Of a stretch of 64,000 bases of DNA, positions 55,101 through 63,644 are shown in pieces; the stretch's first letter is position 1; each line of letters opens with the position of its first letter. Position numbers and translations under genes: made by a program. Origin of the DNA: Phoronis australis (taxonomy: Eukaryota > Phoronida > Phoronidae); assembly GCA_002633005.1 (NCBI GenBank), contig NMRA01000227.1, forward strand, positions 105,571 to 169,570, in the 5' to 3' direction. Below the pieces are notes generated by a model. The model ran no database searches. It saw nothing but the letters and a program-made list of their open reading frames with translations, and was not told the origin of the DNA.

Positions 55101-56725
55101 GTTTTTGAGAGAGGTTAAACAAAGAAATCTGTACATTGAACAGCAACTGTGTTACAAAGAAATGTTGAATTTTGGTAAATTAGATGCATACAAATTGTTA
55201 ATTACATATGTATAAATTTCTTAGGGATAAGTATGTCACTGGTGCGAAAAGTAGAAAATATCTAAAGTCTTTAGCAAGATTTAGATGTTCAAATCATAAC
55301 TTACAAGTAGAAAGAAGAACACACTTGAAGAACATCAGAGAGAATAGACTGTGTACTGTTTGTGACAATAGACTGTGTACTGTTTGTGACAATAGACTGT
55401 GTACTGTTTGTGACAATAGACTGTGTACTGTTTGTGACAACAGACTGTGTACTGTTTGTGACAATAGACTGTGTACTGTTTGTGACAATGACTGTGTGCT
55501 GTTTGTGACAATAGACTGTGTACTGTTTGTGACAATAGACTGTGTACTGCTTGTGACAATAGACTGTGTACTGTTTGTGACCCACACGTTGAACAAGACG
55601 AAAATCATTTTAATTGAGTTTCCACTTTATGAGAATTCAAGAAAAAATTTCAAGATTGTAAGCATCAACTGTGATTTTTCCTTAGGAAGTGTCACGCTGA
55701 AGTGGGATAATTTAAATTTTGTAACTATTGTTAGCATCTGGTAGCACAAGAAACAATGCAGGTACAAAAGTTTTTGAAATATATTGATCAATATTGGATC
55801 AAACAATTATGCATCAAATGTCAACAAACTGAAAAATTTAGTCACAAATATAACTGAATGGAGCATTCTTCGCATTTGCAGATGACTGAATATCAACAAA
55901 AAAACATGACTAGAAGTCAGGTGTGTTATAGAAATACTCTCTTGTATCGTCTGTTTCGTTGGTCATAGTGTTTCCATCAAAAGACAAAAATCTTATTATT
56001 TGGTGCTGGTCTTCGCCCATTCCGAAACCTGCACCTCATTTCTAAGAAAAGAAAAATAAAGTGCGCTACATCCTTTTGGCCAAGTTTTCAACCTGTCTTT
56101 AACAAGTTACACAAACACATCCAAGCTTGTGATAAAACTGTTCCATTTTCAAATCTACCACCATCACCTGCTCATTCACTTTCTGTCACAGGCTAAAAAC
56201 AAAAAGAGTTACACTTTTGCTGATAACCGCGGTGAGTTTTTCCAAAATTGGACAGCCAAAAATTGTGAATCATCACATCAATTTTCAGAAAAAAACACTG
56301 ACCAGAACAGACCTCATCTCAGTTTTTATAATGTATAATGAGCAGACTGTCGAGTTCAACCTAAGAGGGGATGCAGGTTATCGTTTTGCATCTTATTCGG
56401 GTATTAGGCTATACAAATTGAACAAGTTGGGATCAACGCGGAAACCGTCATAATGAAAGATTTGGACAAAAAGCACTAAGACTGACTCAAAAGACATTCA
56501 GCTACTAAGATACAAACCTGTGAGCCATAGACAGACTGAGAACACAGTGTCTATGAAGAGTATCCACCTGAAGATGTTAGTGTACCTTACAGTAGGTAGG
56601 GAGTAGTAGGTGAAACCCCCTTTGATGGTTGCCAGTAGCTTCTCTGTGTCACCTGGACTGGTGTTGGTTTGATGGTGATCACTGTCACTCACAGAAGAAT
56701 TTGCTCCTCTTTCTCCACTCATCAT
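43000..56725 (-). CDS. ABCB-family half transporter with 4-helix N-terminal domain (TAPL/ABCB10-like), complete
   Basis: Fifteen exons give one frame of 821 residues. Residues 1-238 hold four predicted membrane helices, the arrangement of the TMD0 of ABCB9/TAPL. Residues 239 to about 555 are one six-helix ABC exporter domain with [20 protein letters not shown] and [20 protein letters not shown]. The single nucleotide-binding domain (about 560-800) has A-loop FTYPSRP, Walker [10 protein letters not shown] (597-605), Q-loop [11 protein letters not shown], signature [15 protein letters not shown] (from 700), Walker B ILLLDE (720-725), D-loop SALD and H-loop His756: every catalytic residue is present. 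One domain of each kind means it must dimerise. Core sequence looks to me closest to ABCB10 and TAP-like proteins, while the N-terminus resembles TAPL; substrate and membrane (lysosome, ER, mitochondrion) are unknown. The start is the first of two adjacent ATGs (MMSGERG). Confidence 0.95.
43437..43576. repeat. 27-bp minisatellite, 5 copies
   Basis: Unit ttggcttgatgccaagtgtg plus cagcaca. Each unit contains the palindrome ttggcttgatgccaa-like stem. Lies in the last ABC gene intron. Confidence 0.95.
43988..44038. repeat. 24-bp duplication
   Basis: Two copies of atatgtggaaggagtgaagt plus cata. Confidence 0.85.
44275..44449. repeat. 57-bp tandem repeat, 3 copies
   Basis: Unit begins actgaatataaatcattacc and ends gtgatactaacttaa; almost identical copies. 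Confidence 0.95.
44568..44690 (-). CDS. ABC transporter exon 14 (D-loop and H-loop, residues 726-766)
   Basis: [20 protein letters not shown] then [17 protein letters not shown] with switch His756. Acceptor catttcag, donor GTGATG. Confidence 0.97.
44719..45024. repeat. 37-bp minisatellite, about 8 copies
   Basis: Unit ttctggttaagaaaatgtta plus tatagattgtctaagta, with a 4-base insertion in one unit near 44896. Starts about 30 bases beyond the acceptor of ABC exon 14. Confidence 0.95.
45479..45649 (-). CDS. ABC transporter exon 13 (signature and Walker B, residues 669-725)
   Basis: [40 protein letters not shown] and AILLLDE. Signature and Walker B glutamate are canonical. Acceptor tttttgtag, donor GTATGT, phase 0-0. 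Confidence 0.97.
46110..46374. repeat. 32-bp minisatellite, about 8 copies
   Basis: Unit ataaaattggtccaataata plus ttctttactgtg. ABC gene intron. Confidence 0.95.
46637..47115 (-). mobile_element. Truncated modular transposon copy
   Basis: Starts with the same end as 6150 (gttgaaatacacccacgac, then ggtgtttatttgtaccataa) and breaks off in a module A (aaaatggccactggttggtg) close to ABC exon 12. Confidence 0.65.
47167..47300 (-). CDS. ABC transporter exon 12 (Q-loop, residues 624-668)
   Basis: [20 protein letters not shown] carries the Q-loop Gln; then [18 protein letters not shown]. Acceptor gttacag; donor GTTTGA is weak but keeps phase 0 with exon 13. Confidence 0.93.
48023..48149 (-). CDS. 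ABC transporter exon 11 (Walker A, residues 582-624)
   Basis: [20 protein letters not shown]: Walker A with Lys603, followed by [14 protein letters not shown]. Acceptor atttccag, donor GTAAGA, exits phase 1. Confidence 0.97.
48402..48463 (-). CDS. ABC transporter exon 10 (A-loop, residues 561-581)
   Basis: [20 protein letters not shown]; the Tyr of FTYPSRP stacks on the adenine ring in ABC proteins. Acceptor ctttcag, donor GTAAGA. Confidence 0.95.
48857..49024 (-). CDS. ABC transporter exon 9 (core helix 6, residues 505-561)
   Basis: [20 protein letters not shown] then [20 protein letters not shown], the end of the membrane domain and the linker to the nucleotide-binding domain. Acceptor atttgcag, donor GTGGGT. 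Confidence 0.95.
49439..49549 (-). CDS. ABC transporter exon 8 (core helix 5; GC donor, residues 468-505)
   Basis: [20 protein letters not shown] is the conserved YGG...G.LT.G segment. The only phase-compatible junction (LTTGVLTS FLLYTMQ) needs the donor GCAAGT at 49438-49433, so this is a GC-AG intron; the GT three bases further (GTATTC) shifts the frame. Confidence 0.92.
49939..50127 (-). CDS. ABC transporter exon 7 (intracellular loop, residues 405-468)
   Basis: [20 protein letters not shown] with the following GEKK is the ABCB coupling helix consensus (AEE-RTVRAF-E). Acceptor cactttag, donor GTAAGG. Confidence 0.96.
50739..50874 (-). CDS. ABC transporter exon 6 (core helices 3-4, residues 360-405)
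   Basis: [20 protein letters not shown] and [18 protein letters not shown]; the latter is the typical AVVP motif before the intracellular loop. Acceptor ttcag, donor GTAAAC, phase 0 to 1. Confidence 0.95.
51671..51805. repeat. ~46-bp triplication of the 3' edge of ABC exon 5
   Basis: Copies begin at 51671, 51718 and 51763 with cataccgtgacagcattctg. Only the third lies in the exon proper. The other two carry near-identical exon-derived sequence plus a donor. Confidence 0.93.
51768..51828 (-). CDS. ABC transporter exon 5 (residues 339-359)
   Basis: Short exon [20 protein letters not shown]. Acceptor ttcctgcag, donor GTATGT. Its last ~38 bases and donor are repeated twice downstream; use of the first extra donor would add exactly 45 bases without a stop. 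Confidence 0.94.
52048..52146. repeat. 49-bp exact tandem duplication
   Basis: Two copies of cagaagcaatggactaaatg through ctgatctgtgca, offset by 49. Confidence 0.92.
52370..52544 (-). CDS. ABC transporter exon 4 (core helix 2, residues 281-339)
   Basis: Includes [20 protein letters not shown] and the strongly conserved [20 protein letters not shown] of ABCB proteins. Acceptor cctttacag, donor GTAAGT, exits phase 2. Confidence 0.96.
53138..53264 (-). CDS. ABC transporter exon 3 (first core helix, residues 239-281)
   Basis: [20 protein letters not shown] then [13 protein letters not shown], the usual first helix and loop of an ABC exporter core. Acceptor catttcag, donor GTAAGT. Confidence 0.95.
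53736..53749 (+). promoter_or_regulatory. CTCF-like site in ABC intron 2
   Basis: CCACCAGATGGTGC, a near match to the CTCF core, outside recognised transposons. Motif evidence only. Confidence 0.25.
54327..54832 (-). CDS. ABC transporter exon 2 (N-terminal helices 2-4, residues 70-238)
   Basis: One large exon holds three hydrophobic helices (around [38 protein letters not shown] and [19 protein letters not shown]), then a charged linker with [20 protein letters not shown] leading to RLLGLAKP. Acceptor ctgttgtag, donor GTGAGT. Confidence 0.93.
55345..55581. repeat. 24-bp minisatellite, about 10 copies
   Basis: Unit agactgtgtactgtttgtga plus caat. The period of 24 keeps several frames open on both strands, which explains long repetitive open frames here. 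ABC gene intron 1. Confidence 0.95.
55745..56517. other. ABC intron 1 remainder, no gene seen
   Basis: AT-rich; short open frames only (69 and 78 codons near 56129-56453) with no family resemblance. Confidence 0.45.
56518..56725 (-). CDS. ABC transporter exon 1 (residues 1-70, helix 1)
   Basis: Polar, Ser/Asp/His-rich first 30 residues, then the first hydrophobic helix [19 protein letters not shown]. Donor GTTTGT is non-consensus; phase 1 continues correctly to exon 2. Confidence 0.88.
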
Positions 56726-56800
56726 TTACTACAACGAATAAGTTGATCTGGTGCACGTGACTGCACGTGACTGATTACTACAGTTCAAGCAAAACCTATA

Positions 56801-57293
56801 TGACGTAACGTTAATTAACACTAATTGAGATTTCCTAACAACATTTCAAGCAACTGAAACCTGACACATTTCAGTTAATTTTCATATTTTTGGGGTAAAA
56901 ATTGTCCGAACTTATTTATTATACTGGAGCCTTCCAAAAAGACAGGATGACTTTGCACAATAATAACATTAACAACCGATTATTACATTATTAGATCGTT
57001 GTATTTATTATGTATGACTCAGCATAATGAAGTAGTGTCAATCAAACTATTTACAACTGACGCATTGGTTAGGCACAGTTAACCTGACAAAATTTGTGAG
57101 AACGACCGTATTCGACGATTTATCTGAGCATAAAAGTTGTCAATGTCCCAGTTGCCGAAACTTAACATTCACAAGCACTCACAAACCTTGACTTGGAACT
57201 TGATTGACAGCTGATGCAACCAGAAATAGGTCACTGTGAAATGACAATAAAAAGACAATCATGTTCCTTTTCTCAAGAAATTAAAAAGTAATT
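56801..57293. repeat. 493-bp duplicated block, copy A (ends at a lone N)
   Basis: Starts tgacgtaacgttaattaaca and ends ttaaaaagtaatt directly before the N at 57294. Copy B repeats it with a few single-base changes and one 5-base insertion. Confidence 0.95.
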
Positions 57294-57298
57294 NCTAA

Positions 57299-57796
57299 TG
57301 ACGTAACGTTAATTAACACTAATTGAGATTTCCTAACAACATTTCAAGCAACTGAAACCTGACACATTTCAGTTAATTTTCATATTTTTGGGATAAAAAT
57401 TGTCCGAACTTATTTATTATACTGGAGCCTTCCAAAAAGACAGGATGACTTTGCACAATAATAACATTAATTTAACAACCGATTATTACATTATTAAATC
57501 GTTGTATTTATTATGTATGACTCAGCATAATGAAGTAGTGTCAATCAAACTATTTACAACTGACGCATTGGTTAGGCACAGTTAACCTGACAAAATTTGT
57601 GAGAACGACCGTATTCGACGATTTATCTGAGCATAAAAGTTGTCAATGTCCCAGTTGCCGAAACTTAACATTCACAAGCACTCACAAACCTTGACTTGGA
57701 ACTTGATTGACAGCTGATGCAACCAGAAATAGGTCACTGTGAAATGACAATAAAAAGACAATCATGTTCCTTTTCTCAAGAAATTAAAAAGTAATT
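57299..57796. repeat. 498-bp duplicated block, copy B
   Basis: About 99 percent identical to copy A. Differences include gggta/ggata, agatcg/aaatcg and an extra 5 bases after aacattaa. The pattern resembles two alleles joined end to end. Confidence 0.95.
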
Positions 57797-57948
57797 AGAA
57801 AGTAAAGATTGATGTTTCAAAATTAAAATACGTTTCTAAAGCTGTTTTAGGACCGTTGCAAAACCAAAAAAAGCAAAATAACTGTAATTACTTACTATTT
57901 TATTTATCTATGGTTTTAACAAATCATGTGACCAATCAGCTGGACAAA

Positions 57949-58056
57949 ATGGCAGACGATTTGTGGGACGTGTTGGTGATAGGTGCAGGAATTGAAGGGT
58001 CTGCTTCGGCGTACACTGCCGCCAAACGAGGGAATAAGACTTTGTTAATTGAACAG
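57949..58056 (+). CDS. PIPOX: PIPOX exon 1 (FAD-binding GxGxxG, residues 1-36)
   Basis: [20 protein letters not shown] through KTLLIEQ, the beta-alpha-beta fold of the FAD site. Donor GTTAAT, phase 0. Confidence 0.94.
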
Positions 58057-61000
58057 GTTAATTCTTTGGTGAAAACTATTTTTGTAGTCAAGGGTATGCG
58101 TTCAGACGTGAAAATTTTTCAGAGACAGCAGCGCAGTACTTACTCGAGTCTGTATAGACTATAGAGTCATAGACTAGAGTTGGACGTCATAGACAGTGAC
58201 CACCGTCCTACTGTCTGTGCCAGTAGGACGGTGGAGCTCCTATAGGCGCTTCATACACTGGAAGCTTTTCCGCAAATTATGCCTTGCTCCGACTAAAACA
58301 TCAATTAAGTCACATTGTTACAAATAAATACCTTGTACTGTAGTATAGTACTATAGTACTATAGTAGCCGAGATTACCCGACCCGGGAATCGAACCAGTG
58401 AACCCCATTCAGCTAATAGGCAATTGGCCGTTAGCGAGTAGCTAACAGAGGCTCACATGATTCCCCGGAAGCACATCTACAACAACCTTTTGGTCACAAC
58501 GGGACACCTTAGTCATAGGATAGCCTCGATGTATGTAAATTCCTTCCAACTCGAGCTGTCCCTCATTTCATTTAGCTCCCAATATCGGTAACTCACCATT
58601 TTTAACACCGCGCGTGCCAGGTGGTATTACGGGCGCGCAGTGTTTAAAATTGCGAGTTACCGATTTTTTAACTGAATGAGGGACTGCTCGAAGAACAAGT
58701 TTGGTAACGAGAGTATTTGTTCGAGCTGGAAGGAATTAAATACATCGACGGCCTCCTAAGGTGTCCCTCTATGCACAAAAGGTATTTATAACAATGTAGC
58801 ATTGATGTTTTAGTGAGTTCAAGGCATAATTTGCCAAAAATCTTCTGGCGTATGAAGCGCCTATAGAAGCTTAATTTTTACTGTCTTTACTGCGGAGCCA
58901 GTAGAGACAGTGGTCACTGTCTAGAGTTGGACATTGATACCGTCTCTAACTGGCCGGAGGACAGTAGAGGGGGCCCAGCTTCTGTAGCTTTTCGGAGAAT
59001 TATACCTGACACACTGAGTAAAACATCATAGTCATGTTGTTATATACCAAGCCAATCATTTGTAGGCTGTGCAGCTGAAACTTTCGATATTTTGTCATTC
59101 AAGAACCCGGGGATCACTATTGGTGCTCACAGGCATGTACTAAAACTTGCTGATAGACTCCCTATTGTGGTTGCCAGGTCTAACTTCCAACTCCTTTTGC
59201 AGGATTGTCTTTAATGCCTCACCCTGGCTATTGGAATCTACTTCGGTCCCACCAGAACTCGTCTACCCACAATTTTTTGTACAAACCTATAGGCACCTTG
59301 TGAATATGAGTGACCCCCCGGTTCAAGAGCTAGGATTCTCAATTGTCTTTTGCTAGTTGTTACCACCAAATTTTGCCTGATGTAAATATACAAACACAAT
59401 CAGTCCTGTATGAATCCTATTCATCAAAAATGGATTTTTTTGTGTCATTGGGCCAAAATTAATTTGGGGTATGCTAGCCTCTGCTTGCACATACCAGTAC
59501 TCTGTTTATCTGAAGTTGAAATGATGTGAATAAATTTCATTAAAATTCCGCAGACACCAGTCATTTGTTTACTTCTCTGCAAAGTCCACTGAAGCTGCTG
59601 ATTAACCGAAAGATACGTAAATTGGTAAGACAATCAACTCTTGGAAGCACAATAAATGTTGTTCTAAGCTCCTGAATACTAACATGATATTTTTCCTCTA
59701 GTTTATTTTGCCTCACTCAAGAGGAAGCTCCCATGGTGCAACACGAATTACTCGGAAAATGTACGACCATGATGTGTTTGTTGCAATGATGAAAGAGGCT
59801 TATCCATTGTGGTCTAAACTAGAGAAGGAAAACGACACCCAGTTATACAAGTACGTTTTGTTTGTGATGGACATAGTTAATTAAAAGCTGAGCTACTCAT
59901 GTAGCAAAATGTCTACTCTTGACTTCAGTCTTTTGTTTGATTTTCCCTGTACAGGTCACATTTTCGTTCTATTTAGATGAAAGTTGCGCACGTCACATGA
60001 CATAAATGTGTTAAATATATCTTTAACCCGTCGTAATTCAGCTTTTTGTTATTCTTGCACTCTTTTGTGACACTCTGCTCCGTTTGTGATACCCCACTTT
60101 GTGCATTAGACAGAATTTTGTGGAATTCACTGATGGTAGTTTCATTTTGACTTTTTTCTGTAGTCTGTAGAGCATAGTGTAGCATCGTGTAATGTGAATG
60201 TGTCCGAAATGTATGCATTCATCAATGGGTTCCAGAGAACTGGAACATAATGCATCTATTTCAGTTAATTTTATATTTTTGAGATGAAAACTATTCTAAC
60301 TTATTTTTTGCGAGGAATTCAGTTGCAGATGATAAACTGTGTAAGACATCAGATAGTAGTTGTGACGTACTGATACTGGAGCTAGTGCCAAAAAAATGGG
60401 ATGACTTTGCATAATCATCAGAACTCTAGCCTTGGAATGAAGCAGTGTCTATAAAGCTAATACATTTATGACACACAGATTAGAACTGCAGTTAAGCTGA
60501 CAAAAGTAATAATCATATCATATACTATTAATACATTTTCGATAATTCAACAGAAATGTGAGCATGTTGGCTGTCATCAGCAACTGTTGAATGATGTCCT
60601 GAAGAAAAATTTGAGTAGTTCCATGTGAGCCAAAACTGTTGCTTCAGTTATTTTTTTATTTCATGAATAGTTTTTTTTATTATATGAGTTCATGAGTTGC
60701 TAACTTTTTGTCCTAAAGCGTGCTTTTTTAGACTCCATTTCACTTACTTACATGTATTTTCAGGGAGACTGGGATCGTTGGTTTTGATGGGGAACCCTAT
60801 ACAACCTTGAAGTCAAACATTGCTTCCTTTAAAAAGCACAGTCTTCCTTACAAAGAATTGTCTAGTGACCAACTCAAGAGAGATTACCCTATGTTGCGCC
60901 TTTCACCGGATGTCACAGGATTTTTTGATGCTAGTGGAGGAACTCTCAAGGCTAACAAGGCTCTTGTGTGCTACCAGGTTGAATTTTCCATTTAATTCTC

Positions 61001-63513
61001 CTTTAAATGTAGACTATGTACAAACCAATCTTCTTATCTAGTAGCTCTACAGTACGATCGGGAACACCTTGGGCATTGCCTCCAATTTTTTGTCATTGGT
61101 GTTTCATATCTGTCTGTGTAATGCACCCAGATACTCTGTGACACTGACTTACTGTATGAGGTAGCAGGTCTTTATGAGGTAGGTAATGATGCTGCGTGTG
61201 ACTTGAGATCTGCTAGACATGATTTTTATAAATATGTGGACGCATTATGCCGCCATCTCTGTCCATCCGGCGTCCGTCTGTCTGGCGTCCGCTGCTCTAT
61301 CTCCAAAACGCTGTGATGTATGTTCATGAAATTTTGCACATGTGTTCTTTCTGTGGATGGGATGGCATGAGCGAACTTTCGGACTTATCTGACTACCCGT
61401 GTGCCCCCTAGTGGCAATTTTAGTTTTTTACGTTTACCTCAGTCTGTATCTTCAAAAGCTCTGAATGGATTTTCAAAAAATGTGGTATATAGTCACCTAT
61501 TAGGAAGACGACGCTATTCTCCCGTTTTCGGATGGATTAGACGAGTTTGACTACTGTGGCACCTCCTAGTGGCAGTTTTGTTTTTGTGCTTATGGCTGTA
61601 TCTCCTAAATCGTTTGCAAGATCTTTACTTAATTTAGCAAGTTTATTAGTGTGATGTTGGCAATGGACGACTGCGACTTTGTGACGGATTTGAGTACTGG
61701 TGTGCCCCTTAGTGGCAATTTTAGTTTTTTTACGTTTACCAGTCTGTATCTTCAAAGGTACCCAACAGATTTTCATAAAATTTTGAATATAGGCATCTAT
61801 TGGTGAGATGACGTTATCATCCTGTTTTTGGATGGAATCGAGGTATTTTACGTCACCTTGTGGTCATTTTTGGTGTTTTCAAATCTTATTTTTGGCATAC
61901 ACCCTTCCATCAACCAAATTATTGTGGGGGATGGTGTTGAACATTGGCGTATATGTTTTTAGCGTGAAGAGGATGTTTTATGATGGCAACTGACTACTGT
62001 GGCGCGTCCTGGTGGTGGTTTTGCGCTCACAGCTGTATCTTCAAAACCCACTGCAAGATCTTTATTAAATTTAGTAAGTTTATTTACATGGAGATATCAG
62101 ACGAGTTTCAGGCTGATCGAGCGGTCGCTGTGCCCACAAGTGGCAATTTCGTTTTTTCTGTTTTCCTTTGTTTCTCTGAAGTTCCTTGACAGATTTTTAT
62201 GAAATATGGCATGTGCCCGTTTTCGGATGGATTGTACATTTTTGCGCCATCTAGTGGCCATTTTTATGATACAAATAAATAACCCTAAAAGCACACCATT
62301 TGGGATGCATTCGTGGGCGCATTGCTCTTGTTATGTGTCTCTGGTATGACCGAATCCTTTTTCTTGTTATTAAAGTTTACGTTGATGGAGATATGGAACT
62401 CCTCCAAGGCGAAATTTGACGCGAGCAAAATATCAGATGGTTTTCTATTTGGTGGTTAGCCGTGGTTACCACTAGAGATGTTGCCCAGTTGATCCTTGTT
62501 ATGATGAATTTACTGATTGTTGATCTAGATTTCTTATAAGTTCTTGATATTAAGCATACATGTTGAATAGTTAGGCAGCTGGTTGAAATGAATTTAAGAA
62601 GAATTGCACATTAATAGCCAATTAACAGCTCATGACTCTGAGGGTTGTTCAGTTGGTATAACTATTGACAACCAGCCATTTTCTAAATGATTTTCGTCTG
62701 CAGAGTATGTTCAAGAAATTTGGCGGACTACTTCGGGATGGTGAAAAAGTGATGGACATTTCACCCGGCCACATAGTGACAGTGAAGACCAATAAAGGCC
62801 AATACAGGACCAAATCACTCATCATCACCAGTGGAGCCTGGGCCAACAACCTGTTAAGACCTCTTCAATTTAACCTGCCTCTCAACGTATACATGTTGAA
62901 TTGTCTTAGAAACTGTTAATTTGAAAAATAATTCTTCATGGATTGTAGAAAAGTGCACACAGCGTACCTCAAAATCATGGGCATAGTAGTAGCATCATGA
63001 AGTAGTAGGTTGTGTTCTGTCACATCCTGTATATTATAGTTGGCTGACGTGGTGTGTGGAGTTGTTATATGGCTGTGAAATACATAGACTCTACTAAATC
63101 ATTAATTTGAAAATGATAAGTTATGATGTCAAACCATTTTTAAAAACTGTTTACTAATAGCTAAGTGTACTTGTCCATATGTATTTTACGAGGATTGAGT
63201 TTATTGTTTTGTTTGTATTATTTTCAAAAGTAATGACTTCAGGGGAGTTTTCAGGAATGTCTTCTCAATTTGAAGGTGCACATTACAAAGAAAATCTTTC
63301 ATTGAGACTTTTAAAGTTATTTTATGTGTAACATTCTTTATTTTCCTTCAGCCCCTCAGCATAAATGTTTGCTATTGGAGGGTCAAGGATGGTGAGAAGA
63401 GTTTTCCACATGCCTTTATATCACATGTTCCTACTCCGTGGCGTCATGTGACTGGGGAAACAGCGTGTCACATCTATGGCCTCCCTGCTGATGAGTACCC
63501 TAATTGTGTGAAG
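57949..63513 (+). CDS. PIPOX: PIPOX: peroxisomal sarcosine/L-pipecolate oxidase (FAD), 3' part beyond window
   Basis: Five exons give 272 residues of a family about 390 long. Start [18 protein letters not shown] aligns with human MAAQKDLWDAIVIGAGIQG and carries the GxGxxG dinucleotide-binding motif (residues 12-17) and the closing Glu of LLIEQ. Next [20 protein letters not shown], the family SRGSSHG..R.IR motif, then EELK-like [33 protein letters not shown] and [18 protein letters not shown], all close to human. The enzyme oxidises sarcosine, L-pipecolate and similar N-methyl or cyclic amino acids with O2 to give H2O2 in peroxisomes. The covalent-FAD cysteine and C-terminal targeting signal would lie in the missing exons. 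An upstream in-frame ATG (57856) exists, but the start at 57949 fits the family and has an aaaATGG context. Confidence 0.95.
58186..58923. mobile_element. 738-bp foldback transposon with 9-bp target duplication, PIPOX intron 1
   Basis: Ends TAGACAGTGACCAC and GTGGTCACTGTCTA; flanked by GAGTTGGAC at 58177-58185 and 58924-58932, with four extra bases at the left end. Same sub-terminal sequence as 41887-42762 (ggaagctttt, gaattatgcc, gaaggaattaaa). A tRNA-like insertion is present near 58370-58485. Confidence 0.85.
58370..58485 (-). repeat. tRNA-like/SINE-like insertion with B box
   Basis: On the minus strand ggttcgattcccgggtcggg holds a canonical pol III B box and T-loop. No convincing cloverleaf or A box, so a tRNA gene is not claimed. 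Confidence 0.35.
58935..59050. mobile_element. Solo end of the 9-bp-TSD foldback family
   Basis: ctgtagcttttcggagaatt, then atacctgacacactgagtaa, matching family ends at 41955 and 58250. Lies directly after the complete copy. Confidence 0.45.
59702..59850 (+). CDS. PIPOX: PIPOX exon 2 (residues 37-86)
   Basis: [20 protein letters not shown], then [18 protein letters not shown]; human [20 protein letters not shown]. Acceptor tcctctag, donor GTACGT, exits phase 2 to form KETG. Confidence 0.96.
60255..60600. repeat. Diverged third copy of the divergent-spacer block, PIPOX intron 2
   Basis: atttcagttaattttatatt, then tgggatgactttgcataatc and aatgaagcagtgtct align with the block at 56870-57080 with many changes. 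The block is therefore a dispersed repeat. Confidence 0.6.
60764..60977 (+). CDS. PIPOX: PIPOX exon 3 (residues 86-157)
   Basis: [40 protein letters not shown] and [20 protein letters not shown], aligned to human QTGLLLLG, SSEELKQRFPNIRLP and GLLDNSGGVIYAYKALRAL. Acceptor tattttcag, donor GTTGAA. Confidence 0.95.
61218..62345 (+). mobile_element. Modular transposon, opposite orientation, PIPOX intron 3
   Basis: Left end ataaatatgtggacgcatta then tgccgccatctctgtcc; right end gatgcattcgtgggcgcatt. CTCF-like cores on the minus strand at 61401-61414, 61558-61572, 61702-61715 and 62244-62257. Interval between modules about 150 bases. Non-coding. Confidence 0.75.
62704..62886 (+). CDS. PIPOX: PIPOX exon 4 (residues 158-218)
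   Basis: [20 protein letters not shown] then [20 protein letters not shown]; human GGIVRDGEKVVEINPGLLV then TVKTTSRSYQAKSLVITAG. Acceptor gtctgcag, donor GTATAC. Confidence 0.96.
63352..63513 (+). CDS. PIPOX: PIPOX exon 5 (residues 219-272; gene continues)
   Basis: [20 protein letters not shown], then [16 protein letters not shown]; human TLRINVCYWREM and HHIYGLPTGEYPGLMK. Acceptor ccttcag, donor GTATGC. The next intron holds a transposon that runs off the window. Confidence 0.96.
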
Positions 63514-63644
63514 GTATGCATGTTTTAGTAGGCCCTCTTTAGGGGTACATATATATTATTGAACAAGTTTCTATTCTTAAAAGAAAATCTTTGTCAACCA
63601 CTCACCTTAACAGATATGAAATTAATCTCAATTTGTTCCTTATT

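Larger units (their letters stand above)
56726..57948. promoter_or_regulatory. Divergent spacer between the ABC gene and PIPOX
   Basis: The start codons are 1223 bases apart and head away from each other, so this region should hold both promoters. Half of its length is probably an assembly duplication, so the real spacer may be nearer 0.7 kb. No TATA box stands out. Confidence 0.5.

Noticed and set aside
55208-55744. 178-codon plus-strand frame with a repeated Cys-containing 8-residue unit
   Set aside because: Generated by a 24-bp minisatellite; other frames on both strands are open too. No signal peptide or family match.
57856-57948. Longer PIPOX N-terminus from the upstream in-frame ATG
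   Set aside because: The extra 31 residues match nothing in the family, and the downstream ATG aligns with the human start region and has a better context.
58370-58485. tRNA gene on the minus strand
   Set aside because: Canonical B box but no A box or cloverleaf; it lies within a transposon.
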